Under the pieces are notes generated by a model that ran no database searches, was not told the origin of the DNA, and saw nothing but the letters and a program-made list of their open reading frames with translations. From the NCBI GenBank assembly GCA_033764875.1, contig JANRIO010000025.1, forward strand, positions 15,416 to 79,415: a stretch of DNA of 64,000 nucleotides, written 5' to 3'. The position numbers were made by a program, and so were the translations under genes. This document shows positions 54,551 through 61,674 of this stretch, piece by piece. The DNA is from AWTP1-13 sp033764875 (GTDB taxonomy: Bacteria; Pseudomonadota; Alphaproteobacteria; Rhizobiales; Hyphomicrobiaceae). Every line of letters starts with the position of its first letter. Position 1 is the stretch's first letter.

Positions 54551-55723
54551 TTAGACGCGCTCGAAGAGTGCGGCCACGCCGAGCCCGCCGGCGGCGCCCT
54601 GGGTGACGGCGCCGAAGCTTGCGCGCGTCTCCTCGCGCCGGCGCACGAGCTCGCTGAACAGACGCACGAGGCTGACGGCGCCGGAGGCCCCGAGCGGATA
54701 GCCGCGCACGATGGCGCCGCCTGCCGGATTGATCGACGCCTCGCCCAGCTCGAGCGCCTGGGCCAGCGCCAGCACCTGCGCGGCGGAGGCCTCCGAGGTC
54801 TCGACGATCTGCGGGGCAGGCTTGGCAGCGCCGTTCGGCCTCATGGCCTTCTCGAGCGCGAGGATGGGGGCGGCCGCCTCCTCCCCCGCGCCCACCCCTT
54901 GCGTCGCGCAGGCGAGGAGGCGCAGTGCCGGCGGCCGGCCAAGGTCGGCGTAGACCGAGGGCGAGACGATCAGCACCATGGCGGCGCCGTCGCGCGGGCT
55001 GGCGCTGTTGCCCGAGGTGTGGGTGCCGTCCGGCGGCACCAGCGGATCGAGCTCGGCCAGGTCGTCGATCTCGGGCACGGCGCCGGTCTCGTCGCGCGCC
55101 TCCTCGGCGTTGCCGCGGATCGGCACGATCTCGCCGACGAAGCGGCGGTCGTCGCGGGCCTTGTCCGCCTTGAGGTGGGCCTTGAGGGTCTCCATGTCCT
55201 GCTCGCTGCGGCTGATGCCGCGCCGGCGCGCCAGCATCTCGCAGGCCGCGATGGAGGGAAAGGCGAAGCCGTGGTCGCCGTCGGCATCGCCCTCGGGGCC
55301 GATGAAGCGCGGCGTCTGGAACAGGGTGCGGGGCTTGGCGATGCGCCAGGGGGCGGTGGAAAGGCTCTCGGCGCCACCCGCGATCACGATCGCCGCCTCG
55401 CCCATCATGACAGTGCGCAGGCCGAGCAGAATGGCGTCGAGGCCGGAGGCGCACTGGCGGTCGACCGTCAGGGCCGGCACGCTCTCGTCGAGGCCGGCGG
55501 CGAGCGCCACCACGCGGGCGGGGTTGCCGCCGGCGGTGGTGTTGCCCAGGATGAACTCGTGGACCTGCGCGGCCGGCACTCCGGCATCCTTAAGCACGGC
55601 CTCGATAATCGGCGCGCTCAGCGCCTCAATGCGTCGTGTCCGGTGCAATCCGCCGGGCCGGCCCAGCGCGCTGCGGCGCGCGGCAACGATATAGGCCGAT
55701 CCCGGGGAAAGGGGCTGGCTCAT
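54551..55723 (-). CDS. Thiolase-family protein with altered active site
   Basis: A 390-residue thiolase-fold protein. The nucleophilic Cys91 is present in VDRQCASGLDA, and length and overall order (GGAESLS, then SGNSASPRDGAA) are normal. The other catalytic landmarks differ: the GHPLGASGA loop reads GYPLGASGA (Tyr342 for the catalytic His), the NEAFA motif reads SEASA (residues 310-314), and the second catalytic Cys in C-x-GGG-x-G is Gly376 in TQGAAGGLG. I checked these codons on the DNA. Normal acetyl-CoA acetyltransferase activity is therefore doubtful; it may do a partial or different reaction. Alone on the minus strand, divergent from zur. Confidence 0.85.
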   Translation of the reverse strand: MSQPLSPGSAYIVAARRSALGRPGGLHRTRRIEALSAPIIEAVLKDAGVPAAQVHEFILGNTTAGGNPARVVALAAGLDESVPALTVDRQCASGLDAILLGLRTVMMGEAAIVIAGGAESLSTAPWRIAKPRTLFQTPRFIGPEGDADGDHGFAFPSIAACEMLARRRGISRSEQDMETLKAHLKADKARDDRRFVGEIVPIRGNAEEARDETGAVPEIDDLAELDPLVPPDGTHTSGNSASPRDGAAMVLIVSPSVYADLGRPPALRLLACATQGVGAGEEAAAPILALEKAMRPNGAAKPAPQIVETSEASAAQVLALAQALELGEASINPAGGAIVRGYPLGASGAVSLVRLFSELVRRREETRASFGAVTQGAAGGLGVAALFERV

Positions 55724-55854
55724 GAATAACCCTAAATGGACACGTCTGCAGGATGCCGCTTTACCCCTTTCTCACAGAGGATCGTGGCGAAATCCTGCCC
55801 TCGGCCGGGCGTTTCGGGTGGCGCTGCAATCCCTTGGTGGTATAAGGGCGGGGC

Positions 55855-56388
55855 ATGACCCGAGCCCTCAAATCGCTGCCGTTCCCCGCGCCCGAGCACG
55901 ACCATGGTCCATGCCTCGAGGACGCGCTCGAGCGCGCCCGCCGGGCCTTCGAGGCCAAGGGCTTGAAACTGACGCCGCTGCGCCAGTCGGTGTTCGAGGA
56001 GATCGCCGGCTCGCACCGGGCCGTCGGGGCGTACGAGGTGCTGGAGAAGCTGGCGAGCCGCGGCGACCGTCTGGCGCCGATCAGCGTCTACCGGGCGATC
56101 GACGCGCTGGTCGAGGTCGGCCTGGTGCATCGCTTCGAGAGCCGAAACGCCTTCTTCGCCTGCCACCGGGGCCACGAAGGCCGGCAGCTCGTGCTGGCGT
56201 GCGAGGCCTGCGGGCGGGTGGCCGAGGTCGGTGCGCCGGCCGTGTTCTCCGGCATCGACAAGGCCGCGGCCGATGCCTCGTTCTCGCTGCGCACGTCCGT
56301 GGTCGAGGTGTGGGGGCTGTGCGCCTCCTGCAAGGCGGCAGGCAAGGATCCCGTCACGACATCGTCGGCAGCGCGCGAGCGAGCCTGA
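55855..56388 (+). CDS. zur: Zinc uptake regulator Zur (Fur family)
   Basis: Zn-responsive repressor of 177 residues. The helix-turn-helix has LKLTPLRQSVFEEIAGSHRAVGAYEVLEKL and PISVYRAIDALVEVGLVHR. The metal-binding half contains FFACHRGHEGRQLVLACEACGRVAEV and the second Cys pair CASC near the end, so the structural CxxC...CxxC Zn site is complete. It is 2 bp from znuC and presumably represses its own operon when zinc is plentiful; I did not find a clear Zur box in the 131-bp upstream spacer, only a TATAAG just before the ATG. Confidence 0.93.
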   Translation: MTRALKSLPFPAPEHDHGPCLEDALERARRAFEAKGLKLTPLRQSVFEEIAGSHRAVGAYEVLEKLASRGDRLAPISVYRAIDALVEVGLVHRFESRNAFFACHRGHEGRQLVLACEACGRVAEVGAPAVFSGIDKAAADASFSLRTSVVEVWGLCASCKAAGKDPVTTSSAARERA

Positions 56389-56390
56389 GC

Positions 56391-57281
56391 ATGCAGGAGA
56401 GGACCCAGAGGCCATTGGAGCGCCCTGTTGCCGCCTCGCCTGCGCACGAGGCCTGCGCCGGCCATCACGATCACGGAGACGGCGGGGCCGCGGCATCGGG
56501 CGCCGCGCCCTCCGCGCTCGCCTCCCTGCGCGGGGTGAGCCTTGCCATCGGCGGGCGGAAGATCCTCGACGGCATCAGCCTCGACATCGGCGCGCAGGAG
56601 ATCGTGACCGTGATCGGGCCCAACGGCGCCGGCAAGACGACGCTGATCCGGGTGCTGCTGGGGTTGCAGGCGCCCGACGCCGGCGAGATCTGGCGCAGCG
56701 AGGGCCTCGTCGTCGGCTACGCGCCGCAGCGCTTCGACATCGACAAGAGCATCCCGATGACGGTGGCGCGCTTCGTGGCCATGGGCCGGGTCAGCGCCAG
56801 CAACACCGACATCGCCGACGCCCTGAAGGAGGTCGGCGCTGCCAAGCTCGAGGAGCGGCAGATCTCGGAGCTGTCGGGCGGGGAGCTGCAACGCGTGATC
56901 CTCGCCCGCGCCATCGTGCGCAAGCCGGCGCTGCTGATCCTCGACGAGCCGGTGCGGGGCGTCGACTACTCGGGGGAGGCCGAGCTCTACACCCTGATCG
57001 GGGCGCTGCGCAGCGACCACGGCATGGGGGTATTGCTGGTGTCGCACGATCTACACGTGGTCATGGCACAGAGCGACCGCGTGATCTGCCTCAACCGCCA
57101 CATCTGCTGCTCCGGCGTGCCGCAGTCGGTCGCCCAGCATCCCGAGTATGCGCGCCTGTTCGGCTCGCAGACGGCGAGAGCGCTCGGCGTCTACCTGCAC
57201 CATCACGACCACCGCCACGATCTCTCCGGCGTGCCAGAGCCGGCGCGGCCGCGGGTGGCCGGCAGGATCCCTCCCGAGTGA
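56391..57281 (+). CDS. znuC: Zinc ABC transporter ATPase ZnuC
   Basis: ATPase subunit of 296 residues of the ZnuABC importer. Walker A GPNGAGKTTLI, signature LSGGELQRVILARAI, Walker B LLILDEPVRGVD and H-loop LLVSHDLH are all present. Both ends are His-rich (HEACAGHHDHGDGG near residue 20; YLHHHDHRHD near residue 270), which may bind zinc. Its start lies 2 bp after zur. The C-terminal regulatory part is longer than the core ABC domain, as usual for ZnuC. Confidence 0.95.
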   Translation: MQERTQRPLERPVAASPAHEACAGHHDHGDGGAAASGAAPSALASLRGVSLAIGGRKILDGISLDIGAQEIVTVIGPNGAGKTTLIRVLLGLQAPDAGEIWRSEGLVVGYAPQRFDIDKSIPMTVARFVAMGRVSASNTDIADALKEVGAAKLEERQISELSGGELQRVILARAIVRKPALLILDEPVRGVDYSGEAELYTLIGALRSDHGMGVLLVSHDLHVVMAQSDRVICLNRHICCSGVPQSVAQHPEYARLFGSQTARALGVYLHHHDHRHDLSGVPEPARPRVAGRIPPE

Positions 57282-57290
57282 GCCTTCAAG

Positions 57291-58091
57291 ATGGGTGAGC
57301 CCTTCGTCATGCGCGCGCTTCTCGCAGGCCTCGGCCTCGCGGTTATCGCGGCGCCGCTCGGCTGCTTCGTGATGTGGCGGCGCATGGCCTACTACGGGGA
57401 GACGGTGGCGCAGTCGGGGCTGATCGGGATCGCGGTCGGCCTCGGGCTGTCCCTGAACCTGACGCTCAGCGTGCTGGTGGTGACGCTCGCGGTGTCGGGG
57501 CTGCTTCTCGTCCTCGGCCGGCAGAAGCTCGTGCCGCTCGACAGCGTGCTCGGCATCCTGGCGCACTCGGCGCTGGCGCTGGGCGTGATCGTCGCCTCGC
57601 TGGTGCGCGGGCCGCAGGTGGACCTGATGGCGTTCCTGTTCGGCGACATCTTCGCCGTCACGACGGCGGACCTGCAGTGGGTGCTGATCGGGGGGCTGGC
57701 GGCGCTGGTGGCCGTGCTCGGCATCTGGCGGCCGCTGCTCGCCCTGTCGCTGCACGAGGATCTCGCGGCGGCCGAGGGGGTGCCCGTCGAGCGCGTGAAG
57801 CTCGTGTTCATGCTGGTGCTGGCGCTGGTCGTGGCCATCGCCATCAAGATCGTCGGGGTGCTGCTCACCATCGCCTTCCTGATCATCCCGGCGGCGGCGG
57901 CGCGGCCCCTGTCGGAGACGCCGGAGCAGATGGCCTTCTTCGCCGCCATCTTCGGCATGCTGTCGGTGGCCATGGGGCTGTTCGTGTCGATCTCCATCGA
58001 CGCGCCGGGCGGGCCATCGATCGTGCTGGTGCTGTCGATCCTGTTCCTGTCGTCGATCCTGCCGAGCGTGCTTCGCCAGATCGCGCGCTGA
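57291..58091 (+). CDS. znuB: Zinc ABC transporter permease ZnuB
   Basis: Inner-membrane permease of 266 residues, ABC-3 family, with about eight hydrophobic spans. Marks are MWRRMAYYGETVAQSGLIGIAVGL at the N-terminus and the ATPase-contact segment GVPVERVKLVFMLVLALVVAIAIKIVGVLL. The ATG lies 9 bp after znuC. The binding-protein gene znuA, which normally sits divergent from or beside zur, is not in this window. Confidence 0.95.
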   Translation: MGEPFVMRALLAGLGLAVIAAPLGCFVMWRRMAYYGETVAQSGLIGIAVGLGLSLNLTLSVLVVTLAVSGLLLVLGRQKLVPLDSVLGILAHSALALGVIVASLVRGPQVDLMAFLFGDIFAVTTADLQWVLIGGLAALVAVLGIWRPLLALSLHEDLAAAEGVPVERVKLVFMLVLALVVAIAIKIVGVLLTIAFLIIPAAAARPLSETPEQMAFFAAIFGMLSVAMGLFVSISIDAPGGPSIVLVLSILFLSSILPSVLRQIAR

Positions 58092-58121
58092 CGGCCCAGG
58101 TGCCTGCTGGAGGTGGATGCC

Positions 58122-59375
58122 ATGACTGCTGACGCGATTGCCCGGCGGCCGAGCATTGCCGTCAATGTCGGAGGGGTGACGGTGGGGGGCGGTGCACCGA
58201 TCGTGGTGCAGTCGATGACCAATACCGACACGGCGGACGTGGACGGGACGGCGGCGCAGGTGGCGGCGCTGGCGCGGGCGGGCTCCGAGATGGTGCGGGT
58301 GACCGTCGACCGCGACGAGGCGGCCAAGGCGGTGCCGCGCATCGTCGAGAGGCTGGCCGCCCGCGGCGTCAGGGTGCCGATCGTCGGCGACTTCCACTAC
58401 AACGGCCACACGCTGCTGGCCGACAACCCGGCGTGCGCGGCGGCACTGGCCAAGTGGCGGATCAACCCCGGCAACGTCGGCTTCAAGGCCAAGCGCGACA
58501 CGCAGTTCTCGTCGATCATCGATCTGGCGCTGAAGCACGAGAAGCCGGTGCGCATCGGCGTCAACTGGGGCAGCCTCGACCAGGAGCTGCTCACGCACCT
58601 GATGGACGAGAACGCCAGGCTCGCCGAGCCGGTGCCGGCGCGCAAGGTGATGCACGAGGCGATCGTGCAGTCGGCGCTGCTGTCGGCGCAGCGGGCAGAG
58701 GAGCTCGGGCTCGGCCCGGACCGCATCATCATCTCGGCCAAGGTGAGCGCCGTGCAGGACCTGGTGCAGGTCTACACGCTGCTGGCGGACCGGTGCCGCT
58801 ACGCGCTGCATCTGGGCCTCACCGAGGCCGGCATGGGCTCCAAGGGCATCGTGGCGTCGGCCGCCGGCATGGGATTGCTGCTGCAACAGGGCATCGGCGA
58901 CACGATCCGGGTGTCGCTGACGCCGGAGCCGGGCGGGGACCGCACGCTCGAGGTGAAGGTGGCGCAGGAGATCCTGCAGACGATGGGCCTGCGGGCCTTC
59001 GTGCCGATCGTGGCGGCCTGCCCGGGGTGCGGACGCACCACATCGACGGTGTTCCAAGAGCTTGCCAGCGACATCGAGAGCTTCCTGCGCGCGCGCATGC
59101 CGGAATGGCGGACGCGCTACCCGGGGGTGGAGGGGCTCAACCTCGCGGTGATGGGGTGCATCGTCAACGGGCCGGGGGAATCGAAGCACGCCGACATCGG
59201 CATCTCGCTGCCGGGCACGGGGGAGGCGCCGTCGGCGCCCGTGTTCATCGACGGGCGCAAGGCGATGACGCTGCGCGGGCCCAACATCGCCAGCGAGTTC
59301 AAGGCCATCGTGGAGAGCTACGTCGAGCGGCGCTTCGGCAGGCCGGTCGAGGCGCCAGCGGCGCAGGAGGCCTGA
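58122..59375 (+). CDS. ispG: 4-hydroxy-3-methylbut-2-enyl diphosphate synthase IspG
   Basis: Fe-S enzyme of 417 residues in the MEP isoprenoid pathway, converting MEcPP to HMBPP. The TIM-barrel part contains PIVVQSMTNTDTADVDGTAAQV and the family NPGNVGF. The 4Fe-4S ligands are in ACPGCGR and LAVMGCIVNGPGESKHADIGIS. A GGAGGT lies 7 nt before the ATG at 58,122; a GTG at 58,113 is in frame. A YbgC-like thioesterase follows after 5 bp. Confidence 0.97.
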   Translation: MTADAIARRPSIAVNVGGVTVGGGAPIVVQSMTNTDTADVDGTAAQVAALARAGSEMVRVTVDRDEAAKAVPRIVERLAARGVRVPIVGDFHYNGHTLLADNPACAAALAKWRINPGNVGFKAKRDTQFSSIIDLALKHEKPVRIGVNWGSLDQELLTHLMDENARLAEPVPARKVMHEAIVQSALLSAQRAEELGLGPDRIIISAKVSAVQDLVQVYTLLADRCRYALHLGLTEAGMGSKGIVASAAGMGLLLQQGIGDTIRVSLTPEPGGDRTLEVKVAQEILQTMGLRAFVPIVAACPGCGRTTSTVFQELASDIESFLRARMPEWRTRYPGVEGLNLAVMGCIVNGPGESKHADIGISLPGTGEAPSAPVFIDGRKAMTLRGPNIASEFKAIVESYVERRFGRPVEAPAAQEA

Positions 59376-59380
59376 GGAGC

Positions 59381-59800
59381 ATGCCGGCACCTGCCTATTT
59401 CGAGACCGAGAAGCAGATCCGCTTCCACCACTGCGATCCGGCGGGCATCGTCTTCTATCCGCAGTTCTTCGTGCTGTTCCACGAGCTGCTCGAGGACTGG
59501 TTCGACCACGGCCTCAAGCTGCATTACGCTAGCCTGATCGCCAAGGAGCGGCGGGGGCTGCCCACGGCGCACATCGAGTGCGACTTCAAGGTCCCGAGCA
59601 AGATCGGCGACATCGTGCGCATGCGGCTGCAGGTGCTGCGGCTCGGCACGAGCTCGATCACCATCGCCGTGTCGCTGCATGCGGGCGAGGAGGTGCGCCT
59701 GACCGCCAAGCAGGTGCTGGTGCTGATCTCGCTCGACGACGGGCGGGCGCTGCCGCTGCCGGAGGATCTACGCCGGCGCATGGCGGCGTTCATGGCCTGA
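59381..59800 (+). CDS. YbgC-like acyl-CoA thioesterase
   Basis: Hotdog thioesterase of 139 residues. The N-terminal segment IRFHHCDPAGIVFYPQFFVLFHELLEDW has the catalytic Asp of the CDPAGIVFYP signature. Substrates of this group are short-chain or aromatic acyl-CoAs. The ATG is 5 bp after the ispG stop and GAGGAG overlaps that stop, so co-translation with ispG is likely; a functional link to isoprenoid synthesis is not implied. A second family member is at 2862. Confidence 0.88.
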   Translation: MPAPAYFETEKQIRFHHCDPAGIVFYPQFFVLFHELLEDWFDHGLKLHYASLIAKERRGLPTAHIECDFKVPSKIGDIVRMRLQVLRLGTSSITIAVSLHAGEEVRLTAKQVLVLISLDDGRALPLPEDLRRRMAAFMA

Positions 59801-60037
59801 TCGGTCCCTGGGCCGCGGGATCTCGCGGTGCCCCGTCAGGGCATTCGAAACAAAGCGAAAAATGCGCACCGGCGGTATCGCCACGTGGTGAAAGCCGGCG
59901 TTAATGCGTACTCATCTTATTGCATCATTGATCGGATACTTGCGCATGGCGCGAATGCTCGCGATCGGCCGCACGAATGCCTTGCGCGGGGCACGCGCCG
60001 CTGCCGTCGACTTGCGACCGGGTGGGAATAGGAGCGC

Positions 60038-60334
60038 CTAAGCCTTGGCGCCGCTGAAGGGAAAGGAGCCTACGCCGCTGGCGCTGACGCTGCCCGACAT
60101 GTTGGCGCCGTCGACCTTGCCCGTGAACGCGAGCGTGAGCGGCATGGGGTTCTGCACGGCGGCCTTGAAGGCGATGGCGTCGCCCGAGAGCGTGCCCTCG
60201 AAGATCGGCGTGCTCTTGCCCTCCTCGCCCGTGAGAGAGCCGGACAGGCCACCGGCCGTCGACAGCGCGAGCGTCGCCTTTCGCTCACCGATGGGCGTGC
60301 TCATCACGATCTTCCAGGTTCCGTCAGCCGACAT
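60038..60334 (-). CDS. Small beta-rich conserved protein, unknown function
   Basis: A 98-residue product of alternating beta-strand pattern: GTWKIVMSTPIGERKATLAL, then GGLSGSLTGEEGKSTPIFEG, PMPLTLAFTGKVDGANMSG and GVGSFPFSG. Proteins with this GxW-x-TPxGxxxxTLxL opening occur in many soil bacteria as single small genes; I know of no function. No signal peptide, so cytosolic. It has no operon neighbour; the ispG-side spacer (59,801-60,037) holds nothing recognisable. Confidence 0.75.
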   Translation of the reverse strand: MSADGTWKIVMSTPIGERKATLALSTAGGLSGSLTGEEGKSTPIFEGTLSGDAIAFKAAVQNPMPLTLAFTGKVDGANMSGSVSASGVGSFPFSGAKA

Positions 60335-60446
60335 GTCTCACTCCCAAGCACTCTGCCATATCGCGATTGGCTCGCGACAATCGGATCGGCTTGCGCCGCC
60401 TTCACGGAGGGCAATCCGTCGCGCCGGCAGCTTGCGCGATGGGCAG

Positions 60447-60506
60447 CCGGCCGCGCAACGAAAAAACGCCGCGCGGCCGGCCCGCGGGAGGCGGAGCCCT
60501 CCCGCG
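60447..60506 (-). terminator. Hairpins beyond the FeeM-like gene
   Basis: Two inverted repeats lie just past the stop at 60,531 (read leftward): CGCGGGAGG/CCTCCCGCG (60,483-60,506, loop 6) and the perfect 10-bp CCGGCCGCGC/GCGCGGCCGG (60,447-60,480) whose 14-base loop holds six A residues (a T6 run on the minus strand). Together they probably end the minus-strand transcript, though the layout is not a textbook stem-then-T terminator. Confidence 0.45.
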
Positions 60507-60530
60507 ATACCTCGCGATTGCCGCGCGAGA

Positions 60531-61244
60531 TCAGGCCGCCCTGGGCAGCGAGGCGGCGTCGGACGCCTTCGGCAGGGAGAACAGCATGCGCCGCTCGAAG
60601 GTGCTGGAGCGGAGGAACGGGTAGCGCTTGATCACGCGCTCCCGATGCATCGGGAAATCCAGCGCCATCAACGAGATGGGCTTCATCAGCGAGGGATAGT
60701 GGCGGGGCTCGCAGATGACCTTGTGGCCGAAGGTGCGGCGGTAGAAGGCCTGATGCTCGGCGCGCACCGTGGCCAAGATATAGCGCGCGGCGAAGTACTC
60801 GCCCGCGAGCCAGCCGAGACGCGTCGTCACGTAGCAGAGCTCAGGGTGCCGGCGGGAGGCCTCCTTGTCGGCCACGAACCGGGTCGGGTCGACGATGACC
60901 TTGCCGGCCGCGATCTCGGGCTCGAGCAGGTCGCCGAACACGGTGAGAGCGGGAAGGCCCGGATGCCGGGGCGTGGCCACGTGCAGGCGAATGGAGCTGA
61001 CGAGCTCGTCGTCGACGTAGATGCCGTAGGTGTAGGCGTTGGGATCGTCGTCGCGGGCGTCGGAGAAAGACTTGCTGTCGTTCTCGGCGATGGCGCCCTC
61101 GGCCAGGTAGGCGCGATAGCGCAGCCGAAAGATCGCGTCCCGCTCCTCTGCAGTGTCAGCCCTGCGGTAATCAGACTTCTCGACCAGCCGCTGCACTCGA
61201 TCAATGAGGCGGTCCTGGGTATCAACAGACGCCAAAGCAACCAT
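60531..61244 (-). CDS. Acyltransferase of the LuxI/FeeM fold
   Basis: A 237-residue GNAT-like protein resembling the N-acyl amino acid synthase (FeeM) and autoinducer synthase superfamily. The marks are RDAIFRLRYRAYLAEGAI (the LRYRxY opening), TYGIYVDDELVSSIRLHV, and VDPTRFVADKEASRRHPEL with a central LGWLAGEYFAARYILATVRAEHQAFYRRTFGH. Such enzymes join an acyl chain from acyl-ACP to an amino acid or amine; the acceptor here is unknown and no LuxR-type gene is adjacent. AGGAG lies 10 nt before the ATG. It is divergent from a cyclic-di-GMP gene across an AT-rich spacer containing a CtrA-type site. Confidence 0.7.
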   Translation of the reverse strand: MVALASVDTQDRLIDRVQRLVEKSDYRRADTAEERDAIFRLRYRAYLAEGAIAENDSKSFSDARDDDPNAYTYGIYVDDELVSSIRLHVATPRHPGLPALTVFGDLLEPEIAAGKVIVDPTRFVADKEASRRHPELCYVTTRLGWLAGEYFAARYILATVRAEHQAFYRRTFGHKVICEPRHYPSLMKPISLMALDFPMHRERVIKRYPFLRSSTFERRMLFSLPKASDAASLPRAA

Positions 61245-61674
61245 GCCAACTACTCCTGGAGAGGGAACGCGCTATAGTGACGTTAACTATGCTTGTCCGG
61301 TTGGTAAATATTAATCTTTAATGGGATGTTCACATTTGCTCGGTGTGGTTAAAAAAACGTTAAACTTCACGCCCGGAGGCGCGCCGGCGTTAACTCGTGC
61401 GCACTTCACAACAATGGCTTGTCCTTCGAATAAGTGGCGAAATTCGCACCGTTTTAGGACGTATGCGGCGCGCGGCAAAAGCAAAAAACTGCATGCCGCG
61501 GCGATGGGACGTGCACATATTGAGGCTTAATTCACCAAAATCCGTGACGCTTGGCTACGTTAGCGATGCGAGATGAGACGCGGTGGCGGGTGCAACTTGT
61601 CCGTCACGCGCCTGCAGGCATCGGCGCGGACGGCCTTGCGCGGATGCATGTCGGGAGCGGGCAGGAGACGTGTG
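61245..61674. other. AT-rich divergent regulatory spacer
   Basis: These 430 bp contain no credible gene. The first 150 bp are markedly AT-richer than the rest of the window, with repeated GTTAA words (CGTTAAC at 61,281 and 61,388, CGTTAAAC at 61,358), and probably contain the promoters of the two divergent genes. A GC-richer stretch with no visible signal runs from about 61,560 to the GGDEF-EAL start. Confidence 0.6.
61349..61363 (+). promoter_or_regulatory. Perfect CtrA-type site TTAA-N7-TTAA
   Basis: TTAAAAAAACGTTAA matches the full CtrA consensus TTAA-N7-TTAA. It is 105 bp before the FeeM-like start and 311 bp before the GGDEF-EAL start. CtrA is the cell-cycle and motility regulator conserved in alphaproteobacteria. 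Confidence 0.55.

Noticed and set aside
59801..60037. A 67-codon frame downstream of the YbgC-like gene
   Set aside because: Basic, compositionally random, no ribosome site and no match to any family I know.
61281..61321. Further CtrA sites in the spacer (CGTTAAC at 61,281; TTAATCTTTAA at 61,311)
   Set aside because: The second TTAA is missing or at the wrong distance (3 bp); at best half sites.
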